Source: Karalla daura (taxonomy: Eukaryota > Chordata > Actinopteri > Chaetodontiformes > Leiognathidae). Taken from it: 64,000 nt of DNA. Location of the stretch: the NCBI GenBank assembly GCA_029224185.1, contig CM055192.1, positions 2,903,001 through 2,967,000 of the forward strand. The letters are read 5' to 3'. A program made the position numbers and the translations under genes. The notes under the pieces were generated by a model. The model had not been told where the DNA came from. It saw nothing but the letters and a program-made list of their open reading frames with translations, and searched no databases. The first letter of the stretch is position 1. Every line of letters begins with the position of its first letter. Below, piece by piece: positions 23,770 to 33,841 of the stretch.

Positions 23770-26700
23770 CTGGAAAACACACACAAGCGTGTCAACATCA
23801 ACAACAGCAACAGCCTGACAGCATAGGGGAAAACAAGGGCTCGGAACATGCTGCACATGCAGGGGTTACGTGAATATGTATGAGAGCTTCATTTTGAACT
23901 GTGGCATATGAAATATTATACCGTAAAGTCGACCAAACTGAGGGCGTCTGAATGAAAAAAAGGACCTATCTTCAATGTGTTGCAGCAGAAATGCGCCCGC
24001 TAAAACGTCTGCAACAGTATTGCAGCAACTCTCCCAGGTCAAAGTCACAAACTCTACTGACCCTGTGCTGTCATGCCACATCCACCCCCTGTGACAGACA
24101 GAATTCATATCTGACTTAACTCTGCCAGAGCAGAGGGCTGCTGCCTCACCATCAGCATGAAGTGCGAAAAGGTAAAGCCGTCGAAAACATATTGTCTCTT
24201 GAGCACCTTTTCTCGTTTTTGAAACAATGAGATTTTGCACTGAATCCATGTCATTCTGACTGGTTCTTCTCCCTTTGGACTGGCTGTAATTGGACTGATT
24301 GGCTTTGGTTGAACTCTGACCCCACATATCTGCTCTGTGAATGATAGCAAGCTTCTTTTTTTTAAACTTTCTGTTCACTTTTACATAATGTCCTCTGCTG
24401 GAGAATTAATGCTTCATAATGAAGAGTGGTTTTCACACACCTCTGAAGCAGCAGTCATTGGTCCATATGGAGTTGTAATGACAGTTTAGCAAGACTTCTT
24501 AAGATTCTTAGATTTCTTCTGTGAGTTTATTTCTCATACCTTCCTGTATCCACCTAACACACAAACCCCTTCATCATGTGCATGTGTTTACTGGAATGCC
24601 ACCTTGTCACATCTATCCAATAGTATAGTATCATGGTACTGTAAGCGTAAATACAATTCCATCTTTCAGTAAAACCGTCAGCTCTGTGGTTGCAAGTGCC
24701 CTCTGGGCTGCTGTAATGAGCAAAGCACCATCTCCCCATTACAATCAGATTTTGCACATTCATCAGTTCGAACAGATCGTCCAGTAGCTGAACATCATAG
24801 TGGTGTTCGTGTAGCCACTGCTTGGGGCAGACCAGAGGCCCCCCACAGGCGAAAATCAATCTGCAGGATCTACGCAACAAAACATTTGGTTTTAATTCGT
24901 ACATGTCATGCATGAGGTAAAAGATTTCTCTGACTCAGCTATCAAGTTAACAAGTTAGCTCCCGTGCTTGATATTTCCCTTTCAGTGCATTTTAAAATCG
25001 AAAATGGCAAAGAAACTCACAAATAAGAAATCCAGCGGTCACTTTGACTGCCATATTAGTCAACTCACTGGTTAAACATAGACACCATGTTTCCAAAATT
25101 CAATCAGAATCAAAGAAACATATATAATACAAAACAGTTTTGGTCTCTATGGCCATTTTCAATTAAAAAAAAAAAATCCTTTAATCATACCACAATGGGG
25201 TTATTTCAGGCACTGTGACCTTTGGGTTTTAAATCCAGGTCCTTAACCATTAGATCACAGCTGACCGTTGTTCCCTGTGACAGCTTTACAGAGGGTAAAG
25301 TTATTATTTCGTTGATATATAAAATTGTTATCGACACCATAATAACTTCCACAGTAATTGTGGAATGGCAAAAATAGGCTCACAGACAGATCTTAATAGA
25401 TTTTACAGAGGAACAGACAAAAAGAGAATCCATAAGCCCGCGTGGGAACAATTGGATTCAGAGCACAGATCTGAACTGATGTTTTATTTCATTTTGGTCG
25501 TGAACCCACTTTTTGCGACACCACCTAGATGAATTAAAACAGTCTATTTATTTTGATCTGCCAACCTGAACCGCTCGCTACACATCTGATTGCACATTTA
25601 CTTTCAAGAAACAAGTGGAGACTGGTGCGGAGCCACAGCCACATTGCAACCGCTGCCTGACACTATTCATCTGCTTGTGCATGAATATAAAGGCATTCAC
25701 TCTGAGGAGAGGAGGTTATAAAAAAAGCCCTGCTTTACAAGTAAAAGGTTCACAGGAGCAGAGTGGGAGATGACAGATAAAGCTGGGTTTTGGCAGCTGT
25801 GTTGAAAGTGAATATTCCGTATAACATCGGCTGCCGTTGAACACTTTGTTTTCATTACAGATTCGGCATGAAGAAGATGGCTGTGAAGATTTATAGCCGA
25901 TAATAAGTCAAATATTAGAGAAAAAATCATGTTTGTTCAACTTCTTGCACTACTTTGAGGGTCAAATCAGCCAAATGACAATAATAACCGTACATTTTAT
26001 TGTATTTGAAGTCCCTATGGCCGTTGTGCAGTTTCAAGGCATTAACAAACAAAGGAAGAAAACATCACACCTACGAAAAAGCAAAAGAAAACCATGCTCA
26101 TCAGTTCTGTTTAAAGTAACGTGTTTCCTCCACAATGAACGTTGACTGTTGCTTAAGGCAGCAATTCAGTTATGTAAATCCCGTCTTGCGAGATGGGTGA
26201 GGCCAAACAGTGTGGGTTCGACCTCCCTTTCAATGGTACCACTGAAGCCAAGGCTAGTGAGCTGCACCAACAAAAGTTGTTGATGTTTTTAAGAAGTGCC
26301 AGGGCAAAGTGTTGTTTCTGAGCCGTATCGTATGTTTTGCAGCCACGGAGGAAAACAAATCCCAAGTATCCATGGTAAAGACACCTCTGCCCCGCCAGTG
26401 TCATGGAGGCCCAAGGGCACCATGACAAAAAAAGAAAGCAGACGGAAAAAAAAACTGGGAAATTAGTGTCCAAAGAATTATTCTCACCACGCCATTCATT
26501 AGTGAAAATGTGGATTTCAAGGTAACTCGACCAGATTTCACCCATGTTTCATTTTTATGCATCTATAATAAAAGTCAGACTGGCTTCATCAAATTACTGC
26601 TCAGCAGAGCTGCGACTATCACAAATTTGAAATTACATGAGGCATTATGACTTTTTCATTGTGAGGTTTGCTTAATTCCACAAACTGTTATAGCTTCCTT

Positions 26701-28589
26701 TACGCACTGATCTAAGTTGTCACAGCACTGTTTTCACTCCTTAAGTACTCTTTTTCTAGCTCTGAAGAATCTTCCCGCAGTCAAGCAATTTTGAGCCATA
26801 AAAGATAAAAGTGTGCATGCGGAATTAAGGCCAACGGTGAAAGAGGCGTGAGGACATTTAAAAGTTGTTGCAAAGGGCGACGGCCATTTGGTTCCATATG
26901 AAGAAATGGAGGGCAGCATGTGGCTTGTGTTAGCGAATACCCGTGCAGACTGTGCCAGTCAGTGGACGGCAATGGCTCCTGCAGGAAGACGTCCGCAGGA
27001 GGACGCTCTCACTTCACCTCTGCGTGTCAGCTCGGTGCCACCTCCACGCACAGCAGGACCCCTGGAGGAGGGGGTGGGGTGTGTGTGTGTGTGTGGGGGG
27101 GCCTGTAAGTGGCGACCCGGCGACACCTGACACGGTCCGAGCAAACTCCTCAGCTTGCTCCGTTTGCGTTGGCGGGACACCGTGACAGTGTGACCCCTGT
27201 TTGCCTGAGAGAGCCGCAGAGGATGAGGAGGAATAACAAACAGCTACCTGCCTTGGCAACGGCACTGATGGATCTTAGCAACAGCTTATCACACGTGATG
27301 TCGACAGAGAGTGTACATTAACTGCAGCAAGCTTCAGCCTTGACAAGCTCAGTTGTTCTTGTGACTAGTTTTTCTCAGCACACTCATTTCTTTTTCTTGT
27401 TTTTTTTTTACCTTTGTTGTTCTTTTGAAGGTTTTGGAGCAAAAATGTCATTATCTACATAGAAGTTATTTGTGGTCTTTATTAGGCGACGGCGTTGTGT
27501 AGACATGAATGTGTATTTACATGTTAGCCTCAAACCAGATTCGATCAGATGACTAAAGCTGCTAACCAAACCTAAATCTGAATTTAGTGTTATACTCATC
27601 AACAGAGAGAGCGGTAATATTCTCGTCACCTCCTCCCAAAGGAAGCAGACATTATTGCTCTGAAGTAATATGATGCATATATTGGTATTTGAAAGCAAAC
27701 ACAAAATCAAAGAAGAAGATAACAAGAAAAAGAGATGGCTGGGGATGTCACAAATGAAATGCCGTGAGGAATGTGCCTGTGAGTGGTACCGCTTAAAATT
27801 TTGGCTTTGTGTCATTGACAGCCATCAGCTATCAGCTTCATGCTTCATGCGTGTTACTGTACTGAGACCTGTTAAGAAAGTCAAGTTGATTTGGCTGCTG
27901 TAGAAGGCACATAGTTGTTCATCTATTATCAGTGGTTTAAAAAACCACTTTAGCTCATTTATTGACAATCATCATTTGTATTCCATCTTCACAAGGTATT
28001 TCAGAGCTTGTCGGCTTTGCCATCAATATCAGATATCTGGATTGAGTGGCCACATGTCCTCTGAAGAGGCTGATATATCCAGTGAGTAAGTGGAGGTAAA
28101 ACAATGAGCATCCTGACAGACAGATCTCATATTTTATCCCCTTGGTATGAGACTCTGAAAAACACCAGGGGCGTATTTGGAAAACAGAAATACGATATGT
28201 AATCCCGAGCACAATTAGCATTCTGAACAACCCTGCAGAAAAGCTGCAAATCATACTTTGTGATTGCCTATTTAATGGTCCCTTTGTTTTGCTTATGCTA
28301 TTGATTGTTGTATTCTCTGATTATTGTCCTGTCAACAAACTGCGTTTCATCATTGACCACGATGTCTTTATGCATCGGAGGGTGAAAGAAGATGTTCTGC
28401 TTTGTCTGAATGCAGCGATGAGGCAATACCCTGCTCTAGTCTACTCACAGCCCGCTCCTTTTGGGAGGGGACGTAGACGTGCAACATTTTCTCGAGCACA
28501 GTGGCTGGGACCGATCCCTAAGTGTGCACCAATAAAAACCGAGGCTGTGCTTCCTCAGTCAGCCTGTGTTTACTTCCTGTGCAGCTCAC
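23770..28589 (-). other. unc5d intron 10
   Basis: A 4820-bp intron. A possible tRNA-derived SINE remnant lies at 25210-25266, and a short GT-rich run at 27076-27100. The remainder shows no coding, RNA or mobile sequence that I can identify. Confidence 0.8.
25210..25266 (-). repeat. possible tRNA-derived SINE head, degenerate
   Basis: On the minus strand cagctgtgatctaatggtta agga resembles the A-box region of fish tRNA-derived SINEs (GTGGTCTAGTGGTTAAGG type), and ggatttaaaacccaaag is a weak B-box-like sequence at plausible spacing. It does not fold as an intact tRNA as far as I can judge. A real tRNA gene is unlikely. Confidence 0.35.
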
Positions 28590-28952
28590 CGGTGTTTGGC
28601 ACCACCAGGCGTCCTCCCAGGTGGCCGAATACGCCGGTGGTCGTCAGCTGCTCGTTGCCGGTGCTGAAGGGTCCGTTGAGCATGAGCAGACCCTTCTTGC
28701 GCCTGTCGGCGGTGCTGCAGAAGTCCCGGTTCAGCTCCCGTGGGAAGGTCTCAGAGGGGGCCTTGGCGTGGAATTCCGCCCGTTCGGCCACACCTAGTGA
28801 AACCATAAAGGAGCTCTGAACTTTGACCTTGATGTCTGGCAGGGGGTCAAAGAGCTCTTTGTCTGCGCTGTCCTGGAAGCAGAGCGGAGTACTGTACGTC
28901 CGTCCCACTGTTAAGTCAGGCTGCATCGAGGAGTTGAGAAGCAGTGGGTTTC
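28590..28952 (-). CDS. unc5d: unc5d exon 10: cytoplasmic linker and start of ZU5
   Basis: The largest exon here, 363 bp and phase 1-1. Conserved parts are (G)NPLLLNSSMQPDLTVGRTYS, DPLPDIKVKVQSSFMVSLGV and, at the end, TTTGVFGHLGGRLVVPNT(G), where the ZU5 domain begins. Between them is a poorly conserved stretch, ERAEFHAKAPSETFPRELNR followed by a basic DRRKKGLL segment, as expected of the flexible linker. LLLNS-MQPDLTV-RTYS is diagnostic of UNC5D. The acceptor is ccgtag before 28952 and the donor GTGAGC after 28590. Relative to human, as I recall it, about six residues are missing around ELFDPLPD (human has a short MTESSLFN-type insert), probably a lineage indel. ZU5 in UNC5 proteins packs against UPA and the death domain to hold the tail inactive. 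Confidence 0.96.
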
Positions 28953-30239
28953 CTACGGAGATGGAGAGATAGCACAGCCACACAGTCACCTCAGAGCTCC
29001 GCACACATAGGACATTCTGTTGGGAGCATGTTGCCTTAATGAATCAAAGCCCCAACCTCTGTGTTTCCTCAACTGCACTCGTGGGATAATGAAATTCACT
29101 GTTGTCCCAGATACAGCTAAATAAGGTCAAGATTGTGTTTTCTTTGCTGTTTTTTTTTTTTTTGACATTTTCAGATTTACCAGAGCTCTTTAACTTTTCA
29201 TGACGAGGAAAAGATAAAAGAACAGTGTGGGGTTGGATTGAATGGAGATGGATTGAATATTACCACGGAGATTTTTGCCAGCAGCATAATAGAATAGAAA
29301 ACTGTGCTGTACAAGAGAGGGACAGAGCAGATTTGAGATTAAAATCACATTTAATCTGCGAAAAGTTACTAAAAACTGTTACACCCATGTCCTCAGGTAA
29401 CCACACCAAAGTTCAACCCAGGTTTGAGGGTCACATCTCTGGACTCCTATTCTGTATTCCTCCTGCAATATCCTGCAGCTGACCGGTGGAGCTCCAGCGC
29501 CGATTAAAACAACATGTCTGGGCAGGCGACCAGTGCAGCACAGGTACGGGAGCGCAACCTCGGCAAAAGGTCCAGGGCTGGGAGCCACGGTCGGGGCGTT
29601 AGATTTAATTACCGAGCGCACACACAGCTTGATCTCCATAATCCATCTGCTGGAGTCAGCTCCTCTGGACACAGAGTCGTCCTCCTGAAGGACAGGAGGG
29701 AGGGCCAGAAGGGGTGGAGGTGAGCGCTCTGTAAATGAGGGGAGTCCTTCAGCTCCCAGTATGGCCCCGGCAGCCTGCGGAGGGGTGTCTTCATCTGTGG
29801 CCATTAAATGTGACGATGCTGGCAAACGGAGCGAGGGGCGCAGCGCATCGATCTGGCAGCCTCAGACATGTGGTGCCCCTGGACGAGCCGTGCCAAGATA
29901 ACGGCGAAGTCACTGAGTCCTTGCTGCCCAGCTGTTGCCTGTTGCAAGGCAGGAGGCTAATGTTGTTTTATTTTTAGGGAAATTGTTAATTACAAGGGGG
30001 TGGAATTTGTGATTAGCTTTACAGGGGGAGTTTGTCTCACTTGCACTTCTTAACTGAACTTTTTCACTTTTTGTTTAGGTTGCTCCAAATGAACCGCTAT
30101 AATATAGAATGTACTCACATTTTAATAACTACACAGTCATTCCTATTCAAAATAAAGTGAATTAGGGTGAAAAGGCCACATCTAATCAGTATGTCCATGA
30201 TGCTTGTCTTGATTAGTCAATTCATCATTAAGTTTAACT

Positions 30240-30402
30240 AAACTTTTAATTAAAAGTTTGATGTGCAAGGAGAGAAAAAACAAACAGCCATATAACGCTA
30301 GATTCCTTCTAATGATCCTTGCGATGTTTTCTATTCATCTTTCATGCTAATTGATAAATAAATATATACATATTTTTAAACTTTAAAGGAACTTTAAAGT
30401 TT
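30240..30402. repeat. pair of perfect AT-rich palindromes
   Basis: A 20-bp perfect palindrome with arms aaacttttaa and ttaaaagttt occupies 30240-30259. A second inverted repeat with 11-bp arms aaactttaaag and ctttaaagttt and a 3-base gap occupies 30378-30402. Both share AAACTTT. They could be a remnant of a small inverted-repeat element or chance in AT-rich DNA. Confidence 0.6.
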
Positions 30403-31499
30403 TAACTATACAATGACAACATCAACAACATGAATCACTTGCTTTGTTTTAATTTTCTGCGCTCTGAGAGAGGGCAACCGTAATTTTGTAATTGTAGGTT
30501 TGCAAATGGAACCTGCTCTATAAACTGAGTAAGGGGACATGCAAATCACTGTAAATGCCAGGAAAACCTTCCAAGCAGCAAGGTTTTATCTTCATTTCAT
30601 GCTTTTTTTTTTTTCTAGCCAACCTTTATTGAACCTGCACCAGAGGTGACCCAATCCAGATGTGAAAAAGCGTAACACTTTAAGGTATTCCTACTACAAT
30701 AACGTGTCATGAAAAATAGAAAGATGTTTGCCATCTTTAAAAAGCCTGGTAGCGATGGTGATCCTGCAGGCGACTGCGTAGATATCCTAGCTCTGGGTCA
30801 GAGCTGTGGCCCAGTGGACACTACCCCTCTGCTGCTGACATTCGATCACTGCGAAATTTTCTCGCCTCCGGTCGAGTGGAGAATGATCTGATTATCGCTT
30901 GAGTGTGCATCTTTAAGAATGGCGCGGCGAAAATGGAATGGCAGTGGTGAGATGAGAGAAGTTAATGAAATGTACCTCAGGTTGAATACCTTGAGGGATA
31001 GGTTTGGAATTGGGCCTCTGATTAAAAATCACTCAGAAGGAGAAGTAATGCGGAAAGACAGGGTCAGGTCCAAAGACTCATTCAGCACACCGCCTTGCAG
31101 CCCCTCTGCCAGCACAGAGCCATCCCAAATCATTTAAGAACTTCTTCAAGAATTTAAGAGCTTTCTTTTTGTGATTATTAGGCATAAAAAGTATACTGAT
31201 TTGCAATTAAACACACATTTTAGAGGCGTGTTCCAGCTTCAGGGGAAGTGTTTAATTTTGTGTTTAAATTTCCGCCATGTTAATGACAAGGACGGTAAAA
31301 TGTTAACAATGCCATCGAGCAAGGAGGCGGCGGACATAAAATGGCATCCACGATCTTCCTCCAAAACAAACTGGAGCTGCGGAGAGAGTTCCACATTTCA
31401 TGGGGAGCCTCTGAAAAGGGCTGAAAATGGAAGAGGAGTGATTGTGGCCGGCGGAGGGCACAGCAGGCAGGCTGCGGGGAGAGCTGGCCTATTTAAATA

Positions 31500-31700
31500 G
31501 GATTGATGACCTGCTGAATGTAGACCCGGCCCGTATCACCTCGCAGCCCCTCCGCTTTCCCCGTGCCCTTCTTACGGCGTGACGAGGGGCGGGGGCGGGG
31601 GCCTGAGCCACTCCCGGGCCTTACGGGGGCCGGGGCCACAGCGTGGGCTCTGGCACATCCCCTCGCGGCGCCGTCAACGCCCCGGTGACGATTGATCACC
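31500..31700. other. GC/CpG-rich intronic patch with GC boxes
   Basis: The patch includes ggggcgggggcgggggc at 31586-31602, two overlapping Sp1-type GC boxes, and several CpGs (ctcgcggcgccgtcaacgcc near 31663). It lies in intron 9, 0.4-0.6 kb downstream of the transmembrane exon. Promoter function is only a possibility. Confidence 0.45.
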
Positions 31701-32080
31701 CTTCACCACGACGCCCATCAGTCCCGCTAACCCAGAAGTGTCCACCACAGTAATGCGAATGGCTGTGGCCGACGCTGACCGGGGGGGGGGCTGACTGTCG
31801 CCACGAGTTACCGCTGCAGAATGAAGAATGGAGCGGCGTTCACTGTCACACAGCCCTCGCATTCATCCTTCGGGGGCTCGATCGCGGCTAGTCCGATGGA
31901 GGAGATGATGGTCAAATGTGTGGTATAAGTGGTAGTATAAGGGAGGTAGAAATGCCCTGTGGAGCTGCTCGATGCGAACAAATGCCATGGATGGGCAGGA
32001 TTGGCGACACAGCCCATTGGCCTTGCACCGATCGGTGTGTGTGTGGGTTTGGGGGGGCTGACGGGCGCCCTGCCTCTTAC

Positions 32081-32266
32081 CTTGCCTGGTGGTCTTGAAG
32101 TTGAAGGACTGGAAGCCGCCGGCGAGCGCGGACGAGTCGATGACGTCCACGCCGTAGTCGCTGTGGTTCTTCCTGTACAGCATGACGGCCACCACCAGGA
32201 TGGCCACGGCGATGATGCCGGCGCCGAGGCCCGAATACAGCGCCACGTCGTTGGAGCTGTCCATAC
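32081..32266 (-). CDS. unc5d: unc5d exon 9: transmembrane segment and caspase-site region
   Basis: A 186-bp, phase 1-1 exon. It starts (S)MDSSNDVALYSGLG, continues with a hydrophobic stretch AGIIAVAILVVAVMLY (about 32175-32243) that is the single membrane helix, then a stop-transfer RKNHSDYG and the cytoplasmic VDVIDSSALAGGFQSFNFK, TTRQ. The VALYSGLGA and YGVDVIDSSAL phrases point to UNC5D rather than A, B or C. DVID at 32136-32147 occupies the position of the caspase cleavage site mapped in UNC5B (DITD), which underlies dependence-receptor signalling. The acceptor is cctcag before 32266 and the donor GTAAGAG after 32081. The last base G joins GA of exon 10 to give Gly. Confidence 0.97.
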
Positions 32267-33808
32267 CTGAGGCACATGAGACACGTGGGGGAAAGGAGCG
32301 TTAGTGTGCTGCTCCTGTCAAAGCTGCGGTATGCCTGCGTAAACCAATAAAGACCTTGGCAAACAGGTGAAGAGAAAAGCCTATTTTCAGAGCACCAATT
32401 CGCGGTAATCACACTTGTATGTCTTTAAAATGTACACACTGGACCTCTTGACTGCACTTTATGAATGTCATTCTCCTTTTTCTTTCTCTTTAAGAGAAAG
32501 AAGCCTATCCGTTACGGATAGATTGCAAGACGGTCAATACGAAAAGTAAGGAGGGAATGTTGAGTTCTGCTGATCAATCAGCACAGTTAAAATGAATGAA
32601 TGAAGCGCTGCGTTTGTGTTGGAGAATGTTGAGGGAAGGATAGGCAGTGAAAACTAGCGGTATGTAAAAATTGATTTTTCCGTCATTGTTCCAGCACCAG
32701 ACTGTTCTCTTTTCTTGTTGTTGTTTGTGGAGATGAAGGCTGCAATGCGAAAAAAGTGAAAAGACTTTTTAAGTGTTGCCCATAAAAGAGCCGAGCCTTT
32801 GTTCCAACTAATAAAGACCCAGAAACGGTGAGGAGGGGATGAAGAAAAAGCAGCGGAGACAATGCTGTTGTTATAAAGACATTCAAGGTCAACCACAGGC
32901 AAGAGCTACACAACGTGCTACACTGGCTGCTGCGTGGATAGGATGAAAGAGGTAAGATGGAGCAGACCATCTGTCTTATCGCTTTATGCTACATTATGCA
33001 CCACGGATAGGAATAAATGAAAGTGTCCAGTCGTTACCCTAAACTACAACGTATCATTCCCAAGCTGCTATCGTGGAGGGTGATTAGCCCGACTGCCTTC
33101 AGATCCACGGTCTACATCAAACTGCCGAGTGGATGGATGTCTCACAGCGCCCAGAGATCCTCCAGCTCCTGTCAATGCAAGGGCCAACCTGAAGTGATTT
33201 TGAGCATCGCTCGCTAAGAACCTCCTCGGCGCACCTTCACCGCCAAACCCTTCCCTCGCGCCTGCGAAAAAGGCAGCGGGCGTGCAACTCCTCTAATGTG
33301 GCAGGCGAATAAAAGCAGTCAATCCAGCATCTGACAATCACTTAGTCGGGCTGACTCCCGTGATTGAAAGCAGCCGAGGGAACGTGAGGACAGCGCTGTA
33401 AATTGGTCAAATTAGCTCGTTTGCAATGATTACAACCCATTAATCCTCCACAACATAGCACATGTTCACTTGTCACAACCAATATATCTCCTGGCTCAAA
33501 GTGGAAGCACAGCTGTGATGTCACGGCTGTCATAAAGGTCGGCCACTGAATAATGACATGAATGTGTAATGAGCACTTTCTGGGTTAAAACAGGAGTTGC
33601 CCGGATCAATGTGAATAAGGGCCGGCAATTTTGTTGTTTTGTTTTTTGTTTCCTGCATATTCGCTGAGGGAATTTCAAGTCCTGTCACTTCATTTTTGGC
33701 TGAAACTTAAGATATATATCATCTATTTGCCCATGGATTCTGAGCATAACATATTAGTAGCTGGTGGGGATAGTTGAAGATGAAAGAAATCCACAGAGGA
33801 AGACTCAC
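32267..33808 (-). other. unc5d intron 8
   Basis: A 1542-bp intron between microexon 8 and the transmembrane exon. Two adjacent perfect palindromes lie at 32482-32521. I recognise no transposon or other gene. Confidence 0.8.
32482..32521. repeat. two tandem palindromes (potential double hairpin)
   Basis: Arms ctttctctt and aagagaaag with a 1-base centre fill 32482-32500. After four bases, arms ctatccg and cggatag with a 3-base loop fill 32505-32521. In the unc5d transcript the pair would lie about 215 nt upstream of the transmembrane exon acceptor. Confidence 0.75.
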
Positions 33809-33841
33809 TTTGAGGTTTAACGTCATGAAGCAGCTTTCGAT
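33809..33841 (-). CDS. unc5d: unc5d exon 8: 33-nt stalk microexon
   Basis: A 33-bp exon with phase 1 at both ends, encoding (N)RKLLHDVKPQ between the second TSP1 repeat and the membrane. It aligns with DKKPLHEIKPQ that I recall from human UNC5D at the same place, and its flanks are strong: a tctctctgtctttgcag acceptor before 33841 and donor GTGAGT after 33809. Being a multiple of three it can be skipped without frameshift, giving a shorter juxtamembrane stalk. From family knowledge, the equivalent exon 8 of UNC5B is a NOVA2-regulated cassette exon. Here six YCAY tetramers (minus strand) lie at 33863-33916, just upstream. Use of the exon in this species is inferred, not shown. Confidence 0.9.

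Larger units (their letters stand above)
28953..32080 (-). other. unc5d intron 9
   Basis: A 3128-bp intron. It contains two AT-rich palindromes at 30240-30259 and 30378-30402, and a GC-rich patch with GC boxes (31500-31700) near its 5' end. No other recognisable element was seen; T-runs lie near 29150 and 30605. Confidence 0.8.

Noticed and set aside
25210..25266. Possible tRNA gene on the minus strand
   Set aside because: A- and B-box-like words are present, but I could not form a cloverleaf; at most a SINE remnant, listed with low confidence.
28289..28819. Plus-strand 176-codon open frame overlapping exon 10
   Set aside because: Its 3' half is the complement of exon 10 and its 5' half is intron 10; it resembles no known protein.
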